Positions 42,849 to 54,170 of a DNA stretch of 64,000 nt are shown here, piece by piece. The notes under the pieces are model-generated. The model searched no databases. It saw nothing but the letters and a program-made list of their open reading frames with translations, and was not told the origin of the DNA. Source of the stretch: Onthophagus taurus (lineage: Eukaryota > Arthropoda > Insecta > Coleoptera > Scarabaeidae); contig NC_091971.1 in assembly GCF_036711975.1 (NCBI RefSeq), positions 24,311,501-24,375,500 of the forward strand, given 5' to 3'. The position numbers and the translations under genes are program-made. Position 1 is the first letter of the stretch, and every line of letters begins with the position of its first letter.

Positions 42849-44117
42849 TCAAGTCATTTGTTTGACGATTTTTGTTAGTGGAGAATATTGAAACGCCTTA
42901 TCATGTAAAACTAAACAGTATGCTGTGGTACCATCAGGAATCGGATTTTTTGTCGTAAATTCTATCCGTATTTCTACCCCACTTTTGTGTAGCGCTTCTG
43001 CTTGATATGTACAATCAATTCCAATCAGTGGATAATTTTCAATAAATTGTTTCGGAGTGAGTAATGGTTCTCCTTCCTTCCCATAGTAGGACTTTTGAAA
43101 GCGTGTATACATGTCATATAACACTGCGACACGATTACTATCAAAGTCCACGTTCAGATTATCGTATGGGTAGCGTTCACCGTTTAGGAATACCGTCAAA
43201 TTGGTGAGTTTTACATTATCAAAGGTTGCCATGTTCGCCAACTGTTTTCCTTTCTTCTTTGTATGAAACCCAATTATTATAAATCTAGGTGTTTCCAACT
43301 GCGGAGCTGTTTTCACAGCCCATGAATGCTTTGTTGTTTGAGGTAAAGAAGGATATTCATGTACTTCCCAACTGCGAAAAGGTATTTGCAGATCAATATT
43401 TCGTCCTGCTATTTTTGTTAGAGCTAATTGTTCTCGTAAGCCTAGGGCTAGATGGGGCATTCTCCACACAACTTTATCGATTTTTAACTGTAACGGTTCT
43501 TCTACCGTATTCACAAGCACATCATTATCATCATTATTACGAATTAACACTAGCTCTTGTCTCACATTCATCACAATTGTTTTAAAATCTTCAGCAAACC
43601 CTATTAATGTCTTTAGCGGTACACTCAATCCAAAATTTCCATTTTTATCCATTATTACATCCGTTACAGTGGATGTTGGGACCACTTGACCTAGCAGATC
43701 CTCGCCCATGTTCCAACCTGCGTTCGCCAACTTTATTATATCGTGAGGGGTATACGAAAAGTATCCTTTCATACATGATGTTAGCCCCACGTTTCTCACT
43801 CCATCTATTTGAACACCATTTATAAGATAGCGAATATCACTGAACATAAACGCTACAGGATTATTTTGCAGTTGCAATTTTGCAGTTGCACTAGCATCTT
43901 TTGTTGCTTTACCACTCGCATCCAGTTTACGTACGCTCCCTTCCACATACAAAAAACTTTCATGAGGCAATGTGTAATTGTCTATTTCGGGTATGCCTAT
44001 ACGAATTTCATCATTGTTACCGAAGCTAGTAGAACCAAACGGTTGATGGGAATGATATTCGTAACTTACAATCGAGTTATCTACTTTTATTTTCTCCGTG
44101 ACGTTTAAGGACTCCAT
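42849..44117 (-). CDS. mcp: Major capsid protein, double jelly-roll
   Basis: 422 residues from ATG 44117. It matches the Polinton major capsid family (double jelly-roll, as in adenovirus hexon-type lineages). Signs are the N-terminal YTLPHESFLYVEGSVRK strand, the FSDIRYLINGVQIDGVRNVG segment, the central VVWRMPHLALGLREQLALTK block and the C-terminal GVEIRIEFTTKNPIPDGTTA, then CLVLHDKAF. The length is about normal. It abuts the small basic gene without a spacer. The frame is intact. Confidence 0.9.
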   Translation of the reverse strand: MESLNVTEKIKVDNSIVSYEYHSHQPFGSTSFGNNDEIRIGIPEIDNYTLPHESFLYVEGSVRKLDASGKATKDASATAKLQLQNNPVAFMFSDIRYLINGVQIDGVRNVGLTSCMKGYFSYTPHDIIKLANAGWNMGEDLLGQVVPTSTVTDVIMDKNGNFGLSVPLKTLIGFAEDFKTIVMNVRQELVLIRNNDDNDVLVNTVEEPLQLKIDKVVWRMPHLALGLREQLALTKIAGRNIDLQIPFRSWEVHEYPSLPQTTKHSWAVKTAPQLETPRFIIIGFHTKKKGKQLANMATFDNVKLTNLTVFLNGERYPYDNLNVDFDSNRVAVLYDMYTRFQKSYYGKEGEPLLTPKQFIENYPLIGIDCTYQAEALHKSGVEIRIEFTTKNPIPDGTTAYCLVLHDKAFQYSPLTKIVKQMT

Positions 44118-44288
44118 TTATAGTAGTTGAAAACCTAAGTTGCTTAAATACTGACGATTGACGCGTGTTAACTGGCTAGTTGATTTTCGCTTACTGTTAG
44201 GTTTTACATCCTTTCGTACCGTTTTATACATTACTCTATCACCCAGACTTTCCTGTGCTTTTCTTCGAACGTCGTACACTATACCCAT
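44118..44288 (-). CDS. Small basic Polinton protein (56-63 residues)
   Basis: ATG 44288 gives 56 residues; the frame extends seven codons upstream to a GTG that overlaps the penton stop. Very basic (DVRRKAQESLGDRVMYKTVR, then KPNSKRKS) with a conserved-looking tail LTRVNRQYLSNLGFQLL. Small basic proteins occupy this place beside the capsid genes in other Polintons. A DNA-condensing or capsid-linking role is inference. Confidence 0.7.
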   Translation of the reverse strand: MGIVYDVRRKAQESLGDRVMYKTVRKDVKPNSKRKSTSQLTRVNRQYLSNLGFQLL

Positions 44289-44305
44289 ATTAAATACCCT
44301 ACTAC

Positions 44306-45049
44306 TCACACCGATTTCAAGTGCACTCTCACGGTCACTTCTTCGTCTCTGAAGTTTACCAACTGACCGTCCTGATCAAGTATGCGTACTATTAAGGTAC
44401 TAATCACGTTCGTTGTAACAGGTAAGTAAATCGGTTGTTGCGGAGCTTCTATTATTTTAAAACCAGCCAGTACGTTCGGGAAGAAATAATACAACACGTG
44501 CATGGGTTGTCCATTCGTATACGATCCGGAGCTCAAATTACAATAAATTTGTAATGCATTCGTTTTGTTTATATTCACGATATGATCCGATTCTGTTATC
44601 GTGTTTTTAGGTATAACTTTAGGGTTAAAACCAAGTAAGGAACCGATTGAATTATCGCTAGCAAAATTTATTCGCCGGTTTGTTTTTATCTCAGTACGTT
44701 GCGTATTATTATTACCTCTTATGCGTATCTGTGTACCCGGTGTAGTCACGCTGAGAATATTCCTCGCTGTTAATGTTTTTTTAACGTATTCGTTAATATC
44801 GTTAATATCGTATGTTCCTAGCGGTATTTCAATATTCTCTGTAAAATTTCCCATATGATCTTCATATTGTAAAATATTGTTTGTTGAATCGATATTAGGT
44901 AACGTATTGAACGTTTCGAAATTTAAAAGAGCTAACTCGTATGTACCGAGTTCATTCAAATAAATCGGTGGGTTAAAGTTACAAGACAACTCCGATCCCC
45001 TTCCGGTGAGCGTAAATGTATAACTTGTATGTATTGTATCTTGTTCCAT
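44306..45049 (-). CDS. Minor capsid (penton-like) protein, single jelly-roll
   Basis: 247 residues from ATG 45049; a TTG four codons earlier is not a likely start. The beta-rich sequence has FTLTGRGSELSCNFNPPIYL at the start, then YELALLNFETFNTLPNID, a middle NRRINFASDNSIGSLLGFNP and the end VISTLIVRILDQDGQLVNFR. This fits the Polinton minor capsid protein that fills the five-fold vertices. It lies between the small basic gene and the protease, as usual in the group. The frame is intact. Confidence 0.87.
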   Translation of the reverse strand: MEQDTIHTSYTFTLTGRGSELSCNFNPPIYLNELGTYELALLNFETFNTLPNIDSTNNILQYEDHMGNFTENIEIPLGTYDINDINEYVKKTLTARNILSVTTPGTQIRIRGNNNTQRTEIKTNRRINFASDNSIGSLLGFNPKVIPKNTITESDHIVNINKTNALQIYCNLSSGSYTNGQPMHVLYYFFPNVLAGFKIIEAPQQPIYLPVTTNVISTLIVRILDQDGQLVNFRDEEVTVRVHLKSV

Positions 45050-45069
45050 TGTTGTTCTCAAGACTAATC

Positions 45070-45471
45070 TTACACGGATACTTCCTTGGTATTTAAACTA
45101 TCTAAGAAACACAATTGTCCACAATTTGTTTGATCTTCTTTTTGATATAGCCGATAATTATACCTCACAATATTTCTCCCCCCATCCGATATAAAATACT
45201 TCTCCACTTCAATCGGTGGTCGTAAATCTCCATAACTGTCAAAGTAGTTAACATTTACACCATCCTTGTTGTAAGCTGTCCAGTGAGTACCGGGACCCGT
45301 ACGATTATCAAGATTTATTATCCCACTCTCTCGTTTTCGGATTTTCTTCGGTAAATTGTTTCTCATGTACACCCCACGAAAGTTTAACAGATCAAGCGCT
45401 CGTGCATATCGCCTTAACTCTACATCCGTTAAAGAATGTTGGGGTATTTTTATTAGTTTTTTGCTACAGTT
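45070..45471 (-). CDS. pro: Adenovirus-type cysteine protease
   Basis: Open frame ending at 45070. Numbered from codon 45370-45372, the catalytic residues are H30 (GPGTHWTAY), D45 (NYFDSYGD) and C84 (QTNCGQLCFL), with Q81 for the oxyanion hole. Conserved sequence continues upstream of the first ATG (45366) as LTDVELRRYARALDLLNFRG, so the true start is further up, but the frame closes at 45472 without an ATG. The start may be lost or supplied by splicing. It overlaps the pVI-like gene end by 19 bp. It would cut capsid precursors during maturation. Confidence 0.85.
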   Translation of the reverse strand, partial: NCSKKLIKIPQHSLTDVELRRYARALDLLNFRGVYMRNNLPKKIRKRESGIINLDNRTGPGTHWTAYNKDGVNVNYFDSYGDLRPPIEVEKYFISDGGRNIVRYNYRLYQKEDQTNCGQLCFLDSLNTKEVSV

Positions 45472-45714
45472 TTATAACCACAACCCTTTTTATATGGATT
45501 AATAAACATTCCTGTACCAATTTTGTTCGCCCTCTTGGTGCGTTTTAGTCGCTTTGATTTTCGTGATACCGTTTTCATGACTAGTCCGCAACCTTGCTTA
45601 TATGGTTTAATATACAAACCGCTGCCGATCGCTTTTGGTTCCATAGCCCGATTGTGACGTTCGGCTTCTTGTAACTGCTCCCTTGCTATTTTTGCTTCGT
45701 TTACGGTTTTTATA
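45453..45714 (-). pseudogene. pVI-like Polinton gene, 5' part missing
   Basis: The frame enters from satellite sequence at about 45715 and ends at 45453. The element-derived part is about 87 residues and begins with a charged helix (VNEAKIAREQLQEAERHNRA). It has two related motifs, GSGLYIKPYKQGCGL and GTGMFINPYKKGCGY, separated by a basic stretch (KSKRLKRTKRANK). The GxGLYIKPYK type is usual in the gene beside the Polinton protease. The first residues of the open frame are satellite, so the real start is gone. Confidence 0.78.
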
Positions 45715-45984
45715 ATAATTCTGTTGACCATATATGTGATATTCTGGCGCCAAATGACATCTTGGAGCATGTTGGAGATAAAAAACAAAATGTGCCCAAA
45801 ACGTGATATTATGCCGTTATACGCCGTTTTGAGCCATGCTTGAACTTTCTATCACTTTCGGTTCCGATAATTCTGTTGACCATATATGTGATATTCTGGC
45901 GCCAAATGACATCTTGGAGCATGTTGGAGATAAAAAACAAAATGTGCCCAAAACGTGATATTATGACGTTATACGCCGTTTTGA

Positions 45985-48920
45985 GCCATGTTTGAACTTT
46001 CTATCACTTTTGGTTCCGGTAATTCTGTTGACCATATATTTGATATTCAGGCGTCAAATGACATCTTGGAGCATGTTGGAGATAAAAAACAAAATGTGCC
46101 CAAAACGTGATATTATGACGTTATACGCCGTTTTGAGCCATGTTTGAACTTTCTATCACTTTTGGTTCCGGTAATTCTGTTGACCATATATTTGATATTC
46201 AGGCGTCAAATGACATCTTGGAGCATGTTGGAGATAAAAAACAAAATGTGCCCAAAACGTGATATTATGACGTTATACGCCGTTTTGAGCCATGTTTGAA
46301 CTTTCTATCACTTTTGGTTCCGGTAATTCTGTTGACCATATATTTGATATTCAGGCGTCAAATGACATCTTGGAGCATGTTGGAGATAAAAAACAAAATG
46401 TGCCCAAAACGTGATATTATGACGTTATACGCCGTTTTGAGCCATGTTTGAACTTTCTATCACTTTCGGTTCCGATAATTCTGTTGACCATATTTGTGAT
46501 ATTCAGGCGCCAAATGACATCTTGGAGCATGTTGGAGATAAAAAACAAAATGTGCCCAAAACGTGATATTATGACGTTATACGCCGTTTTGAGCCATGTT
46601 TGAACTTTCTATCACTTTTGGTTCCGGTAATTCTGTTGACCATATATTTGATATTCAGGCGTCAAATGACATCTTGGAGCATGTTGGAGATAAAAAACAA
46701 AATGTGCCCAAAACGTGATATTATGACGTTATACGCCGTTTTGAGCCATGTTTGAACTTTCTATCACTTTTGGTTCCGGTAATTCTGTTGACCATATATT
46801 TGATATTCAGGCGTCAAATGACATCTTGGAGCATGTTGGAGATAAAAAACAAAATGTGCCCAAAACGTGATATTATGACGTTATACGCCGTTTTGAGCCA
46901 TGTTTGAACTTTCTATCACTTTCGGTTCCGATAATTCTGTTGACCATATTTGTGATATTCAGGCGCCAAATGACATCTTGGAGCATGTTGGAGATAAAAA
47001 ACAAAATGTGCCCAAAACGTGATATTATGACGTTATACGCCGTTTTGAGCCATGTTTGAACTTTCTATCACTTTCGGTTCCGATAATTCTGTTGACCATA
47101 TTTGTGATATTCAGGCGCCAAATGACATCTTGGAGCATGTTGGAGATAAAAAACAAAATGTGCCCAAAACGTGATATTATGACGTTATACGCCGTTTTGA
47201 GCCATGTTTGAACTTTCTATCACTTTTGGTTCCGGTAATTCTGTTGACCATATATTTGATATTCAGGCGTCAAATGACATCTTGGAGCATGTTGGAGATA
47301 AAAAACAAAATGTGCCCAAAACGTGATATTATGACGTTATACGCCGTTTTGAGCCATGTTTGAACTTTCTATCACTTTCGGTTCCGATAATTCTGTTGAC
47401 CATATTTGTGATATTCAGGCGCCAAATGACATCTTGGAGCATGTTGGAGATAAAAAACAAAATGTGCCCAAAACGTGATATTATGACGTTATACGCCGTT
47501 TTGAGCCATGTTTGAACTTTCTATCACTTTCGGTTCCGATAATTCTGTTGACCATATTTGTGATATTCAGGCGCCAAATGACATCTTGGAGCATGTTGGA
47601 GATAAAAAACAAAATGTGCCCAAAACGTGATATTATGACGTTATACGCCGTTTTGAGCCATGTTTGAACTTTCTATCACTTTTGGTTCCGGTAATTCTGT
47701 TGACCATATATTTGATATTCAGGCGTCAAATGACATCTTGGAGCATGTTGGAGATAAAAAACAAAATGTGCCCAAAACGTGATATTATGACGTTATACGC
47801 CGTTTTGAGCCATGTTTGAACTTTCTATCACTTTCGGTTCCGATAATTCTGTTGACCATATTTGTGATATTCAGGCGCCAAATGACATCTTGGAGCATGT
47901 TGGAGATAAAAAACAAAATGTGCCCAAAACGTGATATTATGACGTTATACGCCGTTTTGAGCCATGTTTGAACTTTCTATCACTTTCGGTTCCGATAATT
48001 CTGTTGACCATATTTGTGATATTCAGGCGCCAAATGACATCTTGGAGCATGTTGGAGATAAAAAACAAAATGTGCCCAAAACGTGATATTATGACGTTAT
48101 ACGCCGTTTTGAGCCATGTTTGAACTTTCTATCACTTTTGGTTCCGGTAATTCTGTTGACCATATATTTGATATTCAGGCGTCAAATGACATCTTGGAGC
48201 ATGTTGGAGATAAAAAACAAAATGTGCCCAAAACGTGATATTATGACGTTATACGCCGTTTTGAGCCATGTTTGAACTTTCTATCACTTTTGGTTCCGGT
48301 AATTCTGTTGACCATATATTTGATATTCAGGCGTCAAATGACATCTTGGAGCATGTTGGAGATAAAAAACAAAATGTGCCCAAAACGTGATATTATGACG
48401 TTATACGCCGTTTTGAGCCATGTTTGAACTTTCTATCACTTTCGGTTCCGATAATTCTGTTGACCATATTTGTGATATTCAGGCGCCAAATGACATCTTG
48501 GAGCATGTTGGAGATAAAAAACAAAATGTGCCCAAAACGTGATATTATGACGTTATACGCCGTTTTGAGCCATGTTTGAACTTTCTATCACTTTTGGTTC
48601 CGGTAATTCTGTTGACCATATATTTGATATTCAGGCGTCAAATGACATCTTGGAGCATGTTGGAGATAAAAAACAAAATGTGCCCAAAACGTGATATTAT
48701 GACGTTATACGCCGTTTTGAGCCATGTTTGAACTTTCTATCACTTTCGGTTCCGATAATTCTGTTGACCATATTTGTGATATTCAGGCGCCAAATGACAT
48801 CTTGGAGCATGTTGGAGATAAAAAACAAAATGTGCCCAAAACGTGATATTATGACGTTATACGCCGTTTTGAGCCATGTTTGAACTTTCTATCACTTTCG
48901 GTTCCGATAATTCTGTTGAC
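45985..48920. repeat. Two-type monomer block (A/B mosaic)
   Basis: Type A carries TTGGTTCCGGTAATT, ATATATTTGATATTC and GGCGTCAAATG. Type B carries CGGTTCCGATAATT, ATATTTGTGATATTC and GGCGCCAAATG. From about 46.0 to 48.9 kb the order reads A A A B A A B B A B B A B B A A B A B B at strict 152-bp spacing. Within each type copies look almost identical, which points to recent homogenisation. Confidence 0.85.
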
Positions 48921-49389
48921 CATATTTGTGATATTCAGGCCTCAATTGACATGTTGGAGCATGTTGGAGATAAAAAACAAAATGTGCCCAAAACGTGATA
49001 TTATGACGTTATACGCCGTTCTGAGCCATGTTTGACCTTTCTATCACTTTTGGTTCCGGTAATTCTGTTGATCATATTTGTGATATTCAGGCGCCAAATG
49101 ACATCTTGGAGCATGTTGGAGATAAAAAACAAAATGTGCCCAAAACGTGATATTATGACGTTATACGCCGTTCTGAACCATGTTTGAACTTTCTATCACT
49201 TTCGGTTCCGGTAATTCTGTTGATCATATTTGTGATATTCAGGCGCCAAATGACATCTTGGAGCATGTTGGAGATAAAAAACAAAATGTGCCCAAAACGT
49301 GATATTATGACGTTATACGCCGTTCTGAACCATGTTTGAACTTTCTATCACTTTCGGTTCCCGTAATTCTGTTGATCATATTTGTGATA

Positions 49390-52300
49390 TTCAGGCGCCA
49401 AATGACATCTTGGAGCATGTTGGAGATAAAAAACAAAATGTGTCCAAAACGTGATATTTTGCCGTTATACGCCGTTTTGAGCTATGCTTGAACTTTCTAT
49501 CACTTTCGGTTCCCATAATTCTGTTGACCATATTTGTGATATTCAGGCGCCAAATGACATCTTGGAACATGTTGGAGATAAAAAACAAAATGTGCCCAAA
49601 ACGTGATATTATGACGTTATACGCCGTTCTGAGCCATGTTTGAACTTTCTATCACTTTTGGTTCCGGTAATTCTGTTGATCATATTTGTGATATTCAGGC
49701 ACCAAATGACATCTTGGAGCATGTTGGAGATAAAAAACAAAATGTGCCCAAAACGTGATATTATGACGTTATACGCCGTTTTGAGCCATGTTTGGACTTT
49801 CTATCACTTTTGGTTCCGGTAATTCTGTTGACCATATATTTGATATTCAGGCGTCAAATGACATCTTGGAGCATGTTGGAGATAAAAAACAAAATGTGCC
49901 CAAAACGTGATATTATGACGTTATACGCCGTTTTGAGCCATGTTTGAACTTTCTATCACTTTTGGTTCCGGTAATTCTGTTGACCATGTATTTGATATTC
50001 AGGCGCCAAATGACATCTTGGAGCAAGTTGGAGATAAAAAACAAAATGTGCCCAAAACGTGATATTATGACGTTATACGCCGTTCTGAGCCATGTTTGAA
50101 CTTTCTATCACTTTTGGCTCCGGTAATTCTGTTGATCATATTTGTGATATTCAGGCGCCAAATGACATCTTGGAGCATGTTGGAGATAAAAAACAAAATG
50201 TGCCCAAAACGTGATATTATGACGTTATACGCCGTTCTGAGCCATGTTTGAACTTTCTATCACTTTCGGTTCCGGTAATTCTGTTGACCATATATGTGAT
50301 ATTCAGGCGCCAAATGACATCTTGGAGCATGTTGGAGATAAAAAACAAAATGTGCCCAAAACGTGATATTATGACGTTATACGCCGTTCTGAGCCATGTT
50401 TGAACTTTCTATCACTTTCGGTTCCGGTAATTCTGTTGACCATATATGTGATATTCAGGCGCCAAATGACATCTTGGAGCATGTTGGAGATTTAAAAAAA
50501 AATGTGCCCAAAACGTGATATTATGACGTTATACGCCGTTCTGAGCCATGTTTGACCTTTCTATCACTTTCGGTTCCGGTAATTCTGTTGATCATATTTG
50601 TGATATTCAGGCGCCAAATGACATCTTGGAGCATGTTGGAGATAAAAAACAAAATGTGCCCAAAACGTGATATTATGACGTTATACGCCGTTCTGAACCA
50701 TGTTTGAACTTTCTATCACTTTCGGTTCCGGTAATTCTGTTGACCATATATGTGATATTCAGGCGCCAAATGACATCTTGGAGCATGTTGGAGATAAAAA
50801 ACAAAATGTGCCCAAAACGTGATATTTTGCCGTTATACGCCGTTTTGAGCCATGCTTGAACTTTCTATCACTTTCGGTTCCGATAATTCTGTTGACCATA
50901 TTTGTGATATTCAGGCTCCAAATGACATCTTGGAACATGTTGGAGATAAAAAACAAAATGTGCCCAAAACGTGATATTATGACGTTATACGCCGTTCTGA
51001 GCCATGTTTGAACTTTCTATCACTTTTGGTTCCGGTAATTCTGTTGATCATATTTGTGATATTCAGGCACCAAATGACATCTTGGAGCATGTTGGAGATA
51101 AAAAACAAAATGTGCCCAAAACGTGATATTATGACGTTATACGCCGTTTTGAGCCATGTTTGGACTTTCTATCACTTTTGGTTCCGGTAATTCTGTTGAC
51201 CATATATTTGATATTCAGGCGTCAAATGACATCTTGGAGCATGTTGGAGATAAAAAACAAAATGTGCCCAAAACGTGATATTATGACGTTATACGCCGTT
51301 TTGAGCCATGTTTGAACTTTCTATCACTTTTGGTTCCGGTAATTCTGTTGACCATGTATTTGATATTCAGGCGCCAAATGACATCTTGGAGCAAGTTGGA
51401 GATAAAAAACAAAATGTGCCCAAAACGTGATATTATGACGTTATACGCCGTTTTGAGCCATGTTTGAACATTCTATCACTTTCGGTTCCGATAATTCTGT
51501 TGACCATATTTGTGATATTCAGGCGTCAAATGACATCTTGGAGCATGTTGGAGATAAAAAACAAAATGTGCCCAAAACGTGATATTATGACGTTATACGC
51601 CGTTCTGAGCCATGTTTGAACTTTCTATCACTTTTGGCTCCGGTAATTCTGTTGATCATATTTGTGATATTCAGGCGCCAAATGACATCTTGGAGCATGT
51701 TTTAGATAAAAAACAAAATGTGCCCAAAACGTGATATTATGACGTTATACGCCGTTCTGAGCCATGTTTGACCTTTCTATCACTTTTGGTTCCGGTAATT
51801 CTGTTGATCATATTTGTGAAATTCAGGAGCCAAATGACATCTTGGAGCATGTTGGAGATAAAAAACAAAATGTGCCCAAAACGTGATATTATGACGTTAT
51901 ACGCCGTTCTGAGCCATGTTTGAACTTTCTATCACTTTCGGTTTCGGTAATTCTGTTGACCATATTTGTGATATTCAGGCGCCAAATGACATCTTGGAGC
52001 ATGTTGGAGATAAAAAACAAAATGTGCCCAAAACGTGATATTATGAAGTTATACGCCGTTTTGAGCCATGTTTGAACTTTCTGTCACTTTCGGTTCCGGT
52101 AATTCTGTTGACCATATATGTGATATTCAGGCGCAAATGACATCTTGGAGCATGTTGGAGATAAAAAACAAAATGTGCCCAAAACGTGATATTTTGCCGT
52201 TATACGCCGTTTTGAGCCATGCTTGAACTTTCTATCACTTTCGGTTCCGGCAATTCTGTTGATCATATTTGTGATATTCAAGCACCAAATGACATCTTGG

Positions 52301-54170
52301 AGCATGTTGGAGATAAAAAACAAAATGTGCCCAAAACGTGATATTATGACGTTATACGCCGTTCTGAGCCATGTTTGAACTTTCTATCACTTTTGGTTCC
52401 GGTAATTCTGTTGATCATATTTATGACATTCAGGCACCAAATGACATCTTGGAGCATGTTGGAGATAAAAAACAAAATGTGCCCAAAACGTGATATTATT
52501 ATGTTACACGCCGTTTTGAGCAATGTTTGAACTTTCTATCACTTTTGGTTCCGGTAATTCTGTTGACCATATATTTGATATTCAGGCGCCAAATGACATC
52601 TTGGAGCAAGTTGGAGATAAAAAACAAAATGTGCCCAAAACGTGATATTATGACGTTATACGCCGTTTTGAGCCATGTTTGAACTTTCTATCACTTTCGG
52701 TTCCGATAATTCTGTTGACCATATTTGTGATATTCAGGCGTCAAATGACATCTTGGAGCATGTTGGAGATAAAAAACAAAATGTGCCCAAAACGTGATAT
52801 TATGACGTTATACGGCGTTCTGAGCCATGTTTGAACTTTCTATCACTTTTGGCTCCGGTAATTCTGTTGATCATATTTGTGATATTCAGGCGCCAAATGA
52901 CATCTTGGAGCATGTTGGAGATAAAAAACAAAATGTGCCCAAAACGTGATATTATGACGTTATACGCCGTTCTGAGCCATGTTTGAACTTTCGGTTCCGG
53001 TAATTCTGTTGACCATATATGTGATATTCAGGCGCCAAATGACATCTTGGAGCATGTTGGAGATAAAAAACAAAATGTGCCCAAAACGTGATATTATGAC
53101 GTTATACGCCGTTCTGAGCCATGTTTGAACTTTCTATCACTTTCGGTTCCGGTAATTCTGTTGACCATATATGTGATATTCAGGCGCCAAATGACATCTT
53201 GGAGCATGTTGGAGATAAAAAACAAAATGTGCCCAAAACGTGATATTATGACGTTATACGCCGTTCTGAGCCATGTTTGACCTTTCTATCACTTTCGGTT
53301 CCGGTAATTCTGTTGATCATATTTGTGATATTCAGGCGCCAAATGACATCTTGGAGCATGTTGGAGATAAAAAACAAAATGTGCCCAAAACGTGATATTA
53401 TGACGTTATACGCCGTTCTGAACCATGTTTGAACTTTCTATCACTTTCGGTTCCGGTAATTCTGTTGACCATATATGTGATATTCAGGCGCCAAATGACA
53501 TCTTGGAGCATGTTGGAGATAAAAAACAAAATGTGCCCAAAACGTGATATTTTGCCGTTATACGCCGTTTTGAGCCATGCTTGAACTTTCTATCACTTTC
53601 GGTTCCGATAATTCTGTTGACCATATTTGTGATATTCAGGCGCCAAATGACATCTTGGAACATGTTGGAGATAAAAAACAAAATGTGCCCAAAACGTGAT
53701 ATTATGACGTTATACGCCGTTCTGAGCCATGTTTGAACTTTCTATCACTTTTGGTTCCGGTAATTCTGTTGATCATATTTGTGATATTCAGGCACCAAAT
53801 GACATCTTGGAGCATGTTGGAGATAAAAAACAAAATGTGCCCAAAACGTGATATTATGACGTTATACGCCGTTTTGAGCCATGTTTGGACTTTCTATCAC
53901 TTTTGGTTCCGGTAATTCTGTTGACCATATATTTGATATTCAGGCGTCAAATGACATCTTGGAGCATGTTGGAGATAAAAAAGAAAATGTGCCCAAAACG
54001 TGATATTATGACGTTATACGCCGTTTTGAGCCATGTTTGAACTTTCTATCACTTTCGGTTCCGATAATTCTGTTGACCTTATTTGTGATATTCAGGCGTC
54101 AAATGACATCTTGGAGCATGTTGGAGATAAAAAACAAAATGTGCCCAAAACGTGATATTATGACGTTATA
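49390..54170. repeat. Nine-monomer units in right array, offset 1,368 and 2,725 bp
   Basis: About 49.4-50.0 kb recurs at 50.76-51.4 kb (offset 1,368 bp, nine monomers), and part recurs at 53.5-54.1 kb (a further 2,725 bp, 18 monomers less 11 bases). The shared markers are GATATTTTGCCG, CTTGGAACATG, GGCACCAAATG and GTTTGGACTTTC. A four-monomer repeat (608 bp) links 55.6 and 56.2 kb. Confidence 0.8.

Larger units (their letters stand above)
31273..45714. mobile_element. Polinton/Maverick DNA transposon (polintovirus-like), right-truncated, about 14.4 kb
   Basis: Self-synthesising DNA transposon identified by family B DNA polymerase, retroviral-type integrase, A32-like ATPase, adenovirus-type protease, double jelly-roll major capsid and penton-like proteins in one block. 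It begins AGTAGTAG, as Polinton termini often do (AG...). The polymerase is rightward and everything else leftward. The right side stops inside the pVI-like gene and no inverted copy of the left end is present, so the element is truncated. The two satellite flanks overlap in phase by 12 bp (ATAATTCTGCTG and ATAATTCTGTTG). Frameshifts in two genes show the copy is decaying. Confidence 0.93.

Noticed and set aside
31267..45726. Typical 6-bp Polinton target duplication (CTGCTG / CTGTTG)
   Set aside because: The six bases do not match exactly, the right end has no terminal repeat, and the right junction lies inside a gene. The likeness comes from both flanks being the same satellite position.
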